Notes under the pieces: model-generated
Seen by the model: the letters and a program-made list of their open reading frames with translations, nothing else
Databases searched by the model: none
Told to the model about the DNA's origin: nothing
Shown here: positions 9,069 through 17,443 of the stretch, piece after piece
Numbering within the stretch: position 1 is the stretch's first letter
How the letters are laid out: each line of letters starts with the position of its first letter
Origin: RHKX01 sp963745755
Lineage (GTDB): Bacteria > Actinomycetota > Thermoleophilia > Solirubrobacterales > 70-9
DNA: 64,000 bases
Reading direction: 5' to 3'
Assembly (NCBI GenBank): GCA_963745755.1
Contig: CAVUYP010000001.1
Span: forward strand, 1,426,001 to 1,490,000
Translations under genes and position numbers: made by a program

Positions 9069-9163
9069 GCCGCCAACTTACCGAGTCGCCGGCGTCCGTC
9101 CGCGCGGCGGTCATAGACTGGCCGCCGGCATCGCCAATCGGGGTTCCAGCGAAGGGAGAGTCG

Positions 9164-9556
9164 ATGAGTCACAACGAGGCGACGGTGCGCGACCACGGGG
9201 AGGGCTGGGTCACCTTCATCGGGGTCCTGTTCGGCCTGCTCGGCACCTTCAACGCGATCGACGGCGCCGTCGCCCTCGCCGGCGACGCCAAGTTCCGCGA
9301 GGAGAACCTGTTCTTCGGCGACCTGACCTTCTGGGGGATCGCCCTGCTCACGCTCGCCGCCCTGCAGATCCTCACCGCGGTGCTGATCCTGCGCCGCAAC
9401 GCCAACGGCCAGGGACTGGGGGTCATCCTCTGCTGCTTCAACCTCGTCCTGCAGCTCTTCTTCGTCGCCGTCTTCCCGATCTGGTCGCTGCTGATCATTG
9501 CCGCCGACGTGATGATCATCTACGGCCTCTGCGTCTACGACCGGCACTTCCAATAG
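9164..9556 (+). CDS. DUF7144-type four-helix membrane protein
   Basis: A 130-residue protein with four hydrophobic segments (about residues 14-36, 58-80, 84-102 and 106-124), short loops and an EGWVTFIGVLFGLLGTFNAIDG start typical of this actinobacterial family of unknown function. A good ribosome site (AAGGGAG, 9152-9158) precedes ATG 9164. The palindromic repeat copy 2 lies 8 nt past its stop. Confidence 0.78.
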   Translation: MSHNEATVRDHGEGWVTFIGVLFGLLGTFNAIDGAVALAGDAKFREENLFFGDLTFWGIALLTLAALQILTAVLILRRNANGQGLGVILCCFNLVLQLFFVAVFPIWSLLIIAADVMIIYGLCVYDRHFQ

Positions 9557-9564
9557 CCCCGCCC

Positions 9565-9616
9565 CGCCGAGGTCGAGGAAACCGGTGACAGTTGCCCCTT
9601 TCCTCCACCTCGGCGG
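9565..9616. repeat. 52-bp near-palindromic dispersed repeat, copy 2
   Basis: It has the same length and the same arms (CGCCGAGGTCGAG at the left, CACCTCGGCGG at the right) as 870-921. Here it sits between two convergent genes (9556 and 9642), a position suited to a bidirectional terminator. Its left arm is identical to copy 1 and its right arm has one change. Confidence 0.7.
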
Positions 9617-9641
9617 TCTTCTCTGACCCGGGGGCGGCGGG

Positions 9642-10754
9642 TCAGGTCGACGCCGCGTCGCCGTTCGCGTGGCGGCGGTGCAGGGCCAGCCCGAGGAGCC
9701 CGAGCGGCAGCGGCAGCCAGTAGGTGAAGAGCCGGTAGAGGAAGGTCGCGAGCACGGCGTTGCCGGCGCTGACGCCGGCGAGGGCGAGCAGCGCGGTGAG
9801 CCCGGTCTCGACGAAGCCGAGGCCGCCCGGCGTGACCGGGATCTGGGCGAGCACCTGAGCCACGCAGAAGGCGAGCAGGACGAGGCCCGGTGCGGGATGA
9901 GCGCCGACGGCGGCCAGCGAGGCGAGCAGGATCGCGTAGTCGAACGCCCAGCGGCCGACGGTGGCGAGCAGCGCCTTCGGCCAGTCGTCGCCGAGGGCGG
10001 CGAGGATCCGGTCGCGCTCGCGCTTGACCCGCTCGGGAAGGTGATCGGTGTCGGGGGAGTTGCGGCGCAGCCGGTTGCGGCCGCGCTCGATCGCCGCGGT
10101 GACCCTGTGGAGGGGGCCGTCGGCGGCGAGCAGCAGCGAGGCGACCACGGTCAGAACCACGAAGACGATCAGGCTGACCACGGCGGCCTCGAGCAGGTCG
10201 CCGTCGACGCCCCCACCGAGCAGCGCCGGCAGGGCGAGCACCGGCAGCCCGAGCACGACCGCGAACGTGAGCAGGTTGACGGCGGTGATCCCGGCGACGG
10301 CCCGGCCGCGCTCGACCCCGCGCTCGACGAGCATCTTGTACTGCAACGCCGCGCCCATCGCGCCGCCGCCGGGGGCGATCTTGGCGAGCGCGTTGCCGGC
10401 GAGCTGCGAGTCGATCACCGCCGACCACGGCGATCGCGGAATCGTCAGCCGCTGGAGGATCCAGGTGCAGGCGAGGGCGGCGAGCTGAAACAGCGCAAGC
10501 AGCGGGAACCAGAGCGGCGAGATCCGGTTCAGGTTCTGCCAGGAGCCGAGAACCTCGATCAGGCTCGGGGCGACGAGGTACAGGGAGACGCCGGTGACCA
10601 ACAGCCAGAACGCCGAGCGGCGGATGCTCGGTCCGCGGGTTGCCGCCTCGGCCTCGCCCCGGGCGATCTCGGTGACCGCGTCGGTGCGAGCGTCGATCGC
10701 CCGCTCGATGCGATCGCCGAGCGACTCCTGCGGCGGCTCCCCGGGAGCGCTCAA
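9642..10754 (-). CDS. Lysylphosphatidylglycerol synthase TM-region (UPF0104/YbhN-like) membrane protein
   Basis: About 370 residues with six to eight hydrophobic helices and family-typical motifs: GNALAKIAPGGGAMGAALQYKML, and VTPGGLGFVETGLTALLALAGVS near the C-terminus. The family are integral membrane flippase-like proteins. No aminoacyl-transferase domain is fused. I chose TTG 10754 because it overlaps the upstream TGA as TTGA; GTG 10808 (388 residues) is the alternative. It is co-directional with the hydrolase gene. Confidence 0.8.
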   Translation of the reverse strand: MSAPGEPPQESLGDRIERAIDARTDAVTEIARGEAEAATRGPSIRRSAFWLLVTGVSLYLVAPSLIEVLGSWQNLNRISPLWFPLLALFQLAALACTWILQRLTIPRSPWSAVIDSQLAGNALAKIAPGGGAMGAALQYKMLVERGVERGRAVAGITAVNLLTFAVVLGLPVLALPALLGGGVDGDLLEAAVVSLIVFVVLTVVASLLLAADGPLHRVTAAIERGRNRLRRNSPDTDHLPERVKRERDRILAALGDDWPKALLATVGRWAFDYAILLASLAAVGAHPAPGLVLLAFCVAQVLAQIPVTPGGLGFVETGLTALLALAGVSAGNAVLATFLYRLFTYWLPLPLGLLGLALHRRHANGDAAST

Positions 10755-11692
10755 GCGGCCCGCAGGTGGCGACGGCGGACCGTTCGCGCGGCGATCAGCT
10801 GCGCCCACTCGGCGTCGTCGATCCGGTGCGGGCTGGTCGTCGCGACGAACCCCTCGAGCGCCTCGGCGAGGCCGTCGGGGTCCTCGAGGTGCGGGAAGTG
10901 GGCCGCCCGGGGCAGGGTGACGAACCGGCAGTCGGGGATCGCCTCGTGGGCGGCGCGACCGTGCTCGAGCGGGATCGTCCGGTCGCGCTCGCCCCAGACG
11001 ATCAGTGCCGGTACCGGGCCGAGCAGGTAGAGGCGGTCGACGGCGCTGACCCGCTGGCCGCGGACGTCGATCACCGAGCGCAGCGTCTCGACGAACGCCC
11101 GCCTGCCGCCGCCGCTCCCGAGCGGCCTGATCGCGCGGATCACGGCCCGCAAGGGGGCGGCTTGCGCGGAGCCTGCGCGTCCGAGCCGATCGGCGAGCGC
11201 GGTCAGGCCGCGCAGGGTCCGGCCGGACGTCGCGGCGCGAAGCGCCACCGAGGCGCCGGGCAGGGCGGCGCCGCGAAGCATCGGGCTGACCTCGGGCCCG
11301 AGGCCGCCGCTGGAGACCAGCGCGAGGCGCTCGACCCGCTCCGGGAACTGCCAGAAGTACTGCATCGCGACGCCGCCGCCGAGCGAGTGGCCGACGATCG
11401 TCGCCGGGCCGACCCCGATCGCGACGAGCAGGTCACGGATCGCCGCCGCGTGGGCGCCGAGCGAGTAGTCGCCACGCGGCGTCGCCGAGTCGCCGTGGCC
11501 GATCAGGTCGGGGGCGATCACGGTATGGCGCTCGCCGAGGCGGAGGGCGACGTCGCGCCAGTGCTTGGAGGAGTTGACCATGCCGTGGATCAGGACGATC
11601 GGCGGCCCGCTGCCGCAGGCCCGGTAGACGGCGCGATGACCATGCAGGTCGACCTCCCAGGCCTCGAAGTCGCTGTCGGCGCCGGGGCTCAT
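10751..11692 (-). CDS. Alpha/beta-fold hydrolase
   Basis: A 313-residue cytoplasmic hydrolase. PPIVLIHGMVNSSKHW (oxyanion loop), VGHSLGGGVAMQYF (nucleophile Ser), VWGERDRTIPLEHG (acid) and AAHFPHLEDPDGLAEAL (His) make a complete triad. The closest groups are esterases and haloalkane-dehalogenase-like hydrolases, and the substrate cannot be named. It forms a pair with the downstream UPF0104 protein and starts 8 nt after the TetR gene end on the same strand, so the three may be one transcript. Confidence 0.85.
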   Translation of the reverse strand: MSPGADSDFEAWEVDLHGHRAVYRACGSGPPIVLIHGMVNSSKHWRDVALRLGERHTVIAPDLIGHGDSATPRGDYSLGAHAAAIRDLLVAIGVGPATIVGHSLGGGVAMQYFWQFPERVERLALVSSGGLGPEVSPMLRGAALPGASVALRAATSGRTLRGLTALADRLGRAGSAQAAPLRAVIRAIRPLGSGGGRRAFVETLRSVIDVRGQRVSAVDRLYLLGPVPALIVWGERDRTIPLEHGRAAHEAIPDCRFVTLPRAAHFPHLEDPDGLAEALEGFVATTSPHRIDDAEWAQLIAARTVRRRHLRAA

Positions 11693-11699
11693 CAGGCGG

Positions 11700-12281
11700 T
11701 CACCCTATGGCGTCGACGCCGAGCGTGGACAGGCCGGCGTCGAAGACGGCGACGGCGGCGCCGATCAGCGCCTCGCGATCGGAATCGGGCCGCTCCAGCG
11801 AGGCCAGTATCGCCCCCTCGAGGAACCCGACCCAGCCGCGCAGAACCGCCCGGACGTCGGCGCGATCGGCGTCGAGGCCGGTCGCCGCCGCGATCAGCCC
11901 GATCCCGGCCCAGCGCTGCGCCTCGATCCGGTCGAAGACCTCCCGGAACCCGCCGCCGCCCGCCATCAGCGATCGGTAGCCGGCCGGGTGGGCGATGGCG
12001 TCGTCGTAGTAGGAGCCGATCGCATGGCGCAGCCGTTCGCGGGGCCCGAGATCCTCGGGGGCACCACGGGCCCGCTCCTGAAAGCCGGTCAGCAGCGGCT
12101 CGAGCGAGGCGATGTAGAGGTCCTTCTTCGATCCGAAGTATTGAAAGACGAGCCCGTGGGAGACGCCGGCGCGGTCGGCGACGTCGTCGACGGACACATC
12201 GTCGTAATCGCGCGCGAGGAACTCCTCCAGAGCGATCTCGAGCAGCTGCTCGCGACGCCGGCGGGCTCGCTCCGTTGTCAG
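11700..12281 (-). CDS. TetR-family transcriptional regulator (probable CTG start)
   Basis: TetR helix-turn-helix: RREQLLEIALEEFLARDYDDVSVDDVADRAGVSHGLVFQYFGSKKDLY, then a helical ligand domain. The first usual start in frame, GTG 12197, would cut off helix 1. Upstream the frame encodes TTERARRRREQLLEIALEEF, a normal TetR N-terminus, but has no ATG, GTG or TTG before it enters the divergent gene. CTG 12281 is the best placed start (193 residues). It probably controls the divergent ABC exporter (72-bp gap) and/or the downstream hydrolase. Confidence 0.78.
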   Translation of the reverse strand: MTTERARRRREQLLEIALEEFLARDYDDVSVDDVADRAGVSHGLVFQYFGSKKDLYIASLEPLLTGFQERARGAPEDLGPRERLRHAIGSYYDDAIAHPAGYRSLMAGGGGFREVFDRIEAQRWAGIGLIAAATGLDADRADVRAVLRGWVGFLEGAILASLERPDSDREALIGAAVAVFDAGLSTLGVDAIG

Positions 12282-12352
12282 TGGACGGCGTCCCAGGGTG
12301 GCGCCGAGTCTAGTCCCGGGATTGGCGGCCGGTGTGAGATGGTGCCGAGCCG

Positions 12353-13244
12353 ATGGCGGCGATCGAACTCGAGGACGTGGTCAAGACCTTCGGTCCGATC
12401 CGCGCGGTCGACGGGCTCGACCTGACCGTTCCCGAGGGCGTCTGCCTCGGTCTGCTCGGACCGAACGGGGCGGGGAAGTCGACGACGATGCGGCTGTTGA
12501 CCGGCCAGGCGATCGCCGACAGCGGCCGCCTCCGGGCGCTCGGCTTCGAGCTGCCCCGGCAGTCGAAGGACGCGCGGGCGCAGATGGGCGTCGTACCGCA
12601 GCTCGACAACCTCGACATCGACGTCACCGTCGAGGAGAACCTGAAGGTCTTCGCCCGGCTCTACCGAGTCCGCGACGATCGGCCCCGCCGTCGACCGGGC
12701 GCTGGCGCTGGCCCGCCTCGCCGACCGCCGCCACGACGCCGTCGACGAGCTCTCCGGCGGCATGCGGCGGCGGCTGCTGGTGGCGCGCGGGCTCGTCCAC
12801 CAGCCGAGGCTGATCCTGCTCGACGAGCCGACCGTCGGCTTCGACCCGCAGATCCGCGCCGAGATCTGGACGCTGATCGAGGGCCTGCGGGCGGCGGGGA
12901 CGACGATCCTGATGTCGACCCACTACATCGAGGAGGCGGAGCGGCTCGCCGACGAGGTCGCTTTGATGGCGAGCGGCCGGGTGATCGCCCGCGGGCGTCC
13001 CAGCGACCTGATCGCCGAGCACGCCGGCCGCCGCACCGCCGAGTACTACGCGCCGCCGGAGCGCCGGGCCGAGGTCCGCGCCGCGGCCGTCGCGGCCGGC
13101 CTGCCGGTCCGCTCGGCCGGCCCCGCTGTGGTCATCGTCGGCTGCGAGCGGGCGCCGGCGGGGATCGTCCCCGACGACGCGATCACCCGGCCGAGCTCGC
13201 TCGAGGACGTGTTCGTGGAGCTGACCGGGGAGGAGCTCGAATGA
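12353..13244 (+). pseudogene. ABC-2 exporter ATPase, interrupted by a +1 frameshift
   Basis: An ATPase of about 297 residues once repaired. Walker A GPNGAGKST (residues 36-44), Q-loop VVPQLDNLD, signature LSGGM, Walker B LILLDEPTVGFD and H-loop STHY are all present, but the first two lie in one frame and the rest in the next. The switch lies at 12677-12686; dropping the G at 12677 restores RVRD-IGPAVDRALALARL. The frame then ends at 13244, overlapping the permease ATG as ATGA. Every motif is kept on both sides, so this is a very recent lesion, a sequence error or +1 recoding. Confidence 0.82.
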
Positions 13245-14008
13245 GGCTGATCGAGCCGGCGGCGGTGCTCGGGGTGATGAGCCGCGAGGTCGCCAACTTC
13301 CGGACCTTCTGGCGCAGCACCACCTTCTCGAGCCTGATGGAGCCGATGATCTACCTGCTCGCGTTCGGCCTCGGTCTCGGCACGACCCTGGTCAGCCAGG
13401 TCGACGGCGTCGACTACGTCGAGTTCGTCGGCACCGGCATGGTCGCCACCGCGGTCGTCTTCTCGAGCGCGCTGCCGGCGATGTTCGGCACGTTCGTCAA
13501 GCACCGCTTCCAGCGCACCTACGACGCGATCCTCGCCGCCCCGGTCGACGTCGAGGAGCTGGTCAGCGGCGAGATGCTCTGGATCGGCCTCCGCAGCGGC
13601 GTCTTCGGCACCTTCCCGCTGCTCGTCACGATCGGCTTCGGGCTCGATCCGACGCCGGGGATGCTGCTCGTGCCGCTGTTCTGCCTGGTCACGGCGCTCG
13701 CCTTCGCCGGGTTCGGGATCGCCGTCGCGGGCAGCGTCGCCAAGATCGACCAGTTCAACTACGTGACGACGCTGGTGATCACGCCGATGTTCCTGCTCGC
13801 CGGCACCTTCTTCCCGATCGACGGCCTGCCGCAGTGGGCCCAGATCGCCTCCCAGTTCAACCCCCTGCACCAGCTCGTCGTCCTCGTCCGCGGCGCCGCC
13901 TTCGGCTTCGAGGCGGTCGACGCGCTCCGCCTCGTCGCCCTCGCCGTCCTCGCGGCGGCGATGTGGAAGCTCGCGATCGACCGGCTCAAGAAGCGCCTGA
14001 TCGACTAG
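13241..14008 (+). CDS. ABC-2 type (NodJ/DrrB-like) exporter permease
   Basis: A 255-residue protein with six hydrophobic helices. The N-terminal SREVANFRTFWRSTTFSSLMEPMIYLLAFGLGLG, then TPMFLLAGTFFPIDGLPQWAQIASQFNPLHQLV, is typical of NodJ/DrrB permeases. The ATG at 13241 overlaps the ATPase stop by 4 nt. It would pair with the frameshifted ATPase to export lipid-like molecules or drugs. By chance its frame equals the pre-shift frame of the ATPase, so one open frame runs from 12353 to 14008; I do not read that as a real fusion. Confidence 0.85.
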   Translation: MRLIEPAAVLGVMSREVANFRTFWRSTTFSSLMEPMIYLLAFGLGLGTTLVSQVDGVDYVEFVGTGMVATAVVFSSALPAMFGTFVKHRFQRTYDAILAAPVDVEELVSGEMLWIGLRSGVFGTFPLLVTIGFGLDPTPGMLLVPLFCLVTALAFAGFGIAVAGSVAKIDQFNYVTTLVITPMFLLAGTFFPIDGLPQWAQIASQFNPLHQLVVLVRGAAFGFEAVDALRLVALAVLAAAMWKLAIDRLKKRLID

Positions 14009-14361
14009 CGGCTCGCGCAGCTCACGCAGAGGGCGCTCTCGGGGACGCTGCGCAGGCGGCCGGCCGGAATCTCGGCGCCGCAGCCGTCGCAGATCCCGTA
14101 CGAGCCCTCCTCGAGCTTCGCGATCGCCCGTTCGAGGCGGCCCTCGATCGCCTCCAGGCTGTCGGCCACGCCGACGTCGTTGAAGCGCCCGATCGCCTCG
14201 GTCGTCCCGTCGCCGATCCGCTTCCCGAAGCCGATCCCGGAGCCGCGCTCGGGCGGCTTCTTGAGCGCCGCGAGTCGCTCGCGGACCTCCTCGAGCCGCT
14301 CCCGCAACGCCGCCTCGGTCGCTTCGAGGTCGAGCGGATCTGCTTCCGGTTCCGTGGGCAC
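14005..14361 (-). CDS. DksA/TraR-type C4 zinc-finger protein
   Basis: A 118-residue protein with a coiled-coil N-terminal half (EATEAALRERLEEVRERLAAL; SLEAIEGRLERAIAKLEEGSYG) and a C-terminal zinc finger CDGCG...CVSC. The family binds the RNA polymerase secondary channel (DksA) or acts in stress and development. The acidic DxxDxA tip of true DksA is not evident, so a TraR/YocK-like role is more likely. GTG start at 14361; the 3' end overlaps the convergent permease by 4 nt. Confidence 0.85.
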   Translation of the reverse strand: MPTEPEADPLDLEATEAALRERLEEVRERLAALKKPPERGSGIGFGKRIGDGTTEAIGRFNDVGVADSLEAIEGRLERAIAKLEEGSYGICDGCGAEIPAGRLRSVPESALCVSCASR

Positions 14362-14564
14362 GATGGTTCATCCTCCCCGAGATCCGCTTCCGACGCACCC
14401 GCCCCAGCCCCAGCCCCGCCCCGCGACGACGGCCGCCGACCCGCCCCGCCCGCTACTACGCCGTCGCCGGAATCGACCTCCGGACCGAGCTCGAGCGCCT
14501 CTGCCGCCTCGAGGCCCTGGGCGGCCGCGGCGGTCGGCTGGCGGCGCTGCCTCCGGAGCTGACC

Positions 14565-14906
14565 GTGCGCCGGGCGGCGCGGCGGCCCCGCAACCGGCTC
14601 GGCTTCGCGGTCCCGGCCGAGCACCGGATCTCGGTCACCGCCTATCCCGGGATCCGCCGCGGCGACGTGCTCGAGACGCTGCTCCACGAGCTCGTCCACA
14701 TCGCCGTCGGCCCGGCGTCGGAGGCGCGGCGCTGGCACGGCCGCGAGTTCACCGCGGCGCTGCGCGCAGCGATGGCGGAGGGATACGGAATCGCCGCGGT
14801 GCGAGCGCCGAGCAGCTACCACGGCGCCTACGCGGCGGCGCTGGAGGCGCTCGGCGGCGACGGCTCCGGGGAGCAGCCGCAGCTTCCCCTGGCGCTGCCG
14901 AGCTGA
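14565..14906 (+). CDS. SprT-like zinc metalloprotease-domain protein (N-terminus uncertain)
   Basis: LLHELVHIAVG gives HExxH, followed by RRWHGREFTAALRAAM with the third His, as in SprT-like (Spartan-type) zinc peptidases. GTG 14565 is the first usual start in frame, but upstream codons read RYYAVAGIDLRTELERLCRLEALGGR with coding-like composition, so the real protein probably begins near 14450 or earlier. No ATG/GTG/TTG exists there in this frame. ATG 14363 lies one frame back and would join after a +1 shift, as in other genes here. The region 14395-14450 is low-complexity C-rich. Confidence 0.72.
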   Translation: MRRAARRPRNRLGFAVPAEHRISVTAYPGIRRGDVLETLLHELVHIAVGPASEARRWHGREFTAALRAAMAEGYGIAAVRAPSSYHGAYAAALEALGGDGSGEQPQLPLALPS

Positions 14907-14931
14907 GGCCCGGTCGCGATAGGTTGGCGCG

Positions 14932-15794
14932 ATGGCCGCGCCGCTGCTCGTCGTCGATGCCCCGTCGATCCTCTACCGGGCGTTCTTCGCGCTCCCGAAG
15001 ACGATCAAGGGAGCCGACGGCGAGCCGGTCAATGCGCTGCTCGGGACCGCGAACCTGGTCCTCCGGGAGGTCGCCGAGCACGAGCCGCGGGCGGTCGTCC
15101 TCTGCTTCGGAGCCGAGGCGGCCGATTATCGCGTCGAGCTCTACGCCGGCTACCACGCCGACCGGCCCGAGATGCCGGAGCTGCTCGAGCCGCAGTGGGC
15201 GGCGAGCCGCGACTTCTTCACGTCGTTCGGCTGGCAGGTCGCCGAGCACGAGACGCTCGAGGCCGACGACCTGCTCGGCTCCTTCGCCGCGGCCGAGACC
15301 GGCGGCCGGCGGGCGGACGCTGATCATGACCGGCGACCGCGACATGTTCCAGTGCGCCGAGCGAGGACGTCACCGTCCTCTATGCCAGCACCGGCGTCCG
15401 CGGCACCGAGCCGATCGGACCCGCCGAGGTCCGGTCGCGCTACGGCATCGATCCCGGGCAGGTCCCCGATTTCATCGCCCTGCGCGGCGACCCCTCCGAC
15501 GGCATCCCCGGCGCCAAGGGGATCGGTGAGAAGACCGCCGCCGACCTGCTGCGCCGCTACGGCTCGCTCGACGGCGTCCTCGAGCACGCGCTCGAGCAGA
15601 GCACCCCGCGGATCCGCGGCGTCCTCCGCGACGATCGCGAGCAGCTGCTCGCCTACCGGGAGATGGCCCGGCTCCAGGACGCCGGGGTCAGCAGGCCACC
15701 CGATTCCCCGACCGACTGGCGGGCGGCCGCCGACGCCGCCGCGCGGTTCGGCATGAACCGGCTCGCCGATCGGCTGCGCGAGTCGGCGCCGTGA
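14932..15794 (+). pseudogene. 5'-3' exonuclease (PolA N-domain/FEN type), two +1 frameshifts
   Basis: About 286 residues after repair. VVDAPSILYRAFFALPKTIKG, LEADDLLGSFA, LIMTGDRDMFQCA and RGDPSDGIPGAKGIGEKTAADLL (helix-3-turn-helix) are the metal-binding and DNA-binding motifs of the stand-alone exonuclease. They lie in three successive frames. Dropping one G at about 15301 (AET/AAGGRTLIM) and one G at about 15359 (QCA/SEDVTVLY) gives one continuous protein ending at TGA 15792. It would act on flaps and RNA primers in replication or repair. Two lesions 58 bp apart with all motifs intact are odd. Confidence 0.8.
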
Positions 15795-15877
15795 GCGGCA
15801 ACGCAACAACCCCGGCCTCGCCCGCCCCCGCCGCGGCCTGCACCGCGGCGGCACCGTCGCATCCGTCCGGGGTCGTC

Positions 15878-17056
15878 TCAGCCGAGGAACTCGGCCATCG
15901 CCTCGTGCGTGACCTCGGGGCGCTCGAGCTGGGGGACGTGGCCGCAGTCGAGCTCGAGGTGGACGGCGTGCGGGAGGGCACGCTCGACGTGGCGCATGAA
16001 GGAGACGGGGACGAGAACGTCCTCGCGGCCCCAGACGAAGAGTGAGTCGGGAGAGAGCTTCTTGAGGCGGGTCCAGAAGCCCTGCTCGCCGTAGGGCTCG
16101 TCGCGGTAGATGTTGCGGGCGCACTCGTAGAAGGCATAGCGGCCGGCGGGGGTCAGGTAGCTGCGCAGGAACTCGTCGACGCCGGCGGCGGTCCAGCCGC
16201 GGTCGCCGCCGGGCACGAGCCGGCGGACGACGGGATCGACGAGCCGGCGCGGGGTCGGTTGCAGGTAGCCGAGCCGCGGCAGCGGCACCTGCAGCAGCCA
16301 CTTCCACGGCCGTTCGCGCAGCCAGGCGAGCGCCGGGGCGAGGAGCACGAGCCGGTCGACCCGCTCGGCGTCGCAGAGGCCGAGCTCGATGGCGATCCGC
16401 CCGCCCATGCTGTTGCCGGCGAAGCTGGCGCGCTCGTAGCCGAAGGCGTCGAGCACGCCGGTGGCGACATCCGCGTACCAGGGGGCATCGAAGGGGGCCG
16501 CATGAGGCTTGTCGGAGTCGCCGAAGCCGGGAAGATCGATGGCGATGACCCGGTTGCCCGCGGGTGCCAGCGCGGCGATGGTCGGCAGGAACGAGGCCTT
16601 CGTGCCGCCGAGCCCGTGCAGGCAGAACAGCGGCGGGCCCTCCCCCGCCTCGCAGTAGGCGATCTCGTGGTCGGCCGTCTCGATCCGCCCGAAGCGGAGC
16701 CGGCCCGGCTCGCCCGACCCGGCGGTCGCCGCCAGCAGCCCGACGCCGAGATGGAGGTCGTCGCGCACCCGCAGCCGGCCGCGCCGGAACGCCTCCATGC
16801 CGCCGGAGACGTCCTCGGCGATCGCCGCCCAGGTCCGCTCGTCGGCGGCCAGGCGGGCATCGGCGTCGCCGCTCGCCGGCTCGAGGCGGGCCTCGGGCAT
16901 CTCGATGACGACGTCGCAGTCATCGCCGTCGCTGACCTCGAGGCGGATCCGCGCCGACCCGCCGGGGACGTCGATGTCGGCCGGATCGAAGCGGGCGATC
17001 AGCTCCTCGAGGGCTGCGGCCGCCTCGATCGAAGGCTCGGCGGTGACGGTGCTCAT
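15878..17056 (-). CDS. SCP2-like domain fused to alpha/beta hydrolase
   Basis: A 392-residue protein starting at ATG 17056. Residues about 15-115 (ARIRLEVSDGDDCDVVIEMPEARL... WAAIAEDVSGGMEAFRRGRLRVRDDL) resemble an SCP2 sterol-carrier domain. The rest is an alpha/beta hydrolase with LFCLHGLGGTKASF, GNSMGGRIAIELG (nucleophile Ser), WGREDVLVP and CGHVPQLERPE. The fusion suggests hydrolysis of a lipid-like ester, which is inference. The C-terminus faces the exonuclease gene convergently, 83 bp away. Confidence 0.84.
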   Translation of the reverse strand: MSTVTAEPSIEAAAALEELIARFDPADIDVPGGSARIRLEVSDGDDCDVVIEMPEARLEPASGDADARLAADERTWAAIAEDVSGGMEAFRRGRLRVRDDLHLGVGLLAATAGSGEPGRLRFGRIETADHEIAYCEAGEGPPLFCLHGLGGTKASFLPTIAALAPAGNRVIAIDLPGFGDSDKPHAAPFDAPWYADVATGVLDAFGYERASFAGNSMGGRIAIELGLCDAERVDRLVLLAPALAWLRERPWKWLLQVPLPRLGYLQPTPRRLVDPVVRRLVPGGDRGWTAAGVDEFLRSYLTPAGRYAFYECARNIYRDEPYGEQGFWTRLKKLSPDSLFVWGREDVLVPVSFMRHVERALPHAVHLELDCGHVPQLERPEVTHEAMAEFLG

Positions 17057-17106
17057 CGACGGCGATTTTACCGATCGCGGCCCCGTCAAACCGGGCCTGG
17101 GCGCGA

Positions 17107-17415
17107 TCAGGCGCCGGCAGCGTCCTCGATCCAGCAGTTTGCGACGACCGTCCAGGGCTCGATCCGCGAGCCGCCGACGAGGCCGGCGGCGACGTAGGGG
17201 TCGCCGGCGACGAACGACTCGGCCGCCGCCGCCGGATCGGAATCGTCTTCGAAGACGAACAGGGCGCCGGTCGGCGGATCGCCGGTCGCCCCGGCAACGA
17301 CCAGACCACGGCCGGCCGCGAAGCGCTCGACGTGGGCGAGGTGATCCTCGCGGTATGGCTTGCGCCGTTCGAGGATGTCGTCGACGTAGTCGTAGCTGAG
17401 CACCGCGGTCGCCAT
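17107..17415 (-). CDS. YciI-like small protein
   Basis: A 102-residue protein. The pattern RKPYREDHLAHVERFAAGRGLVVAGATGDPPTGALFVFEDDSDPAAAAESFVAGDPYVAAGLV is the YciI-like dimeric ferredoxin fold, with the conserved His of REDHLAHV and the Asp of GDP. Some members are chloro-hydrolases or domains of two-component systems, and the function here is unknown. ATG 17415. Confidence 0.82.
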   Translation of the reverse strand: MATAVLSYDYVDDILERRKPYREDHLAHVERFAAGRGLVVAGATGDPPTGALFVFEDDSDPAAAAESFVAGDPYVAAGLVGGSRIEPWTVVANCWIEDAAGA

Positions 17416-17443
17416 CGATCCGGAGTCTCCCCGATCGCAGCGA

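Noticed and set aside
12353..14008. A single 551-residue ATPase-permease fusion
   Set aside because: The frame is open only because the permease happens to use the pre-shift frame. The middle third is Arg/Pro-rich nonsense, whereas the other frame carries LSGGM, Walker B and the H-loop.
14395..14450. C-rich low-complexity stretch read as a tandem repeat
   Set aside because: It is a degenerate run of CCCAG/CCCCG units with no stable period. It looks like a composition effect at an N-terminus.
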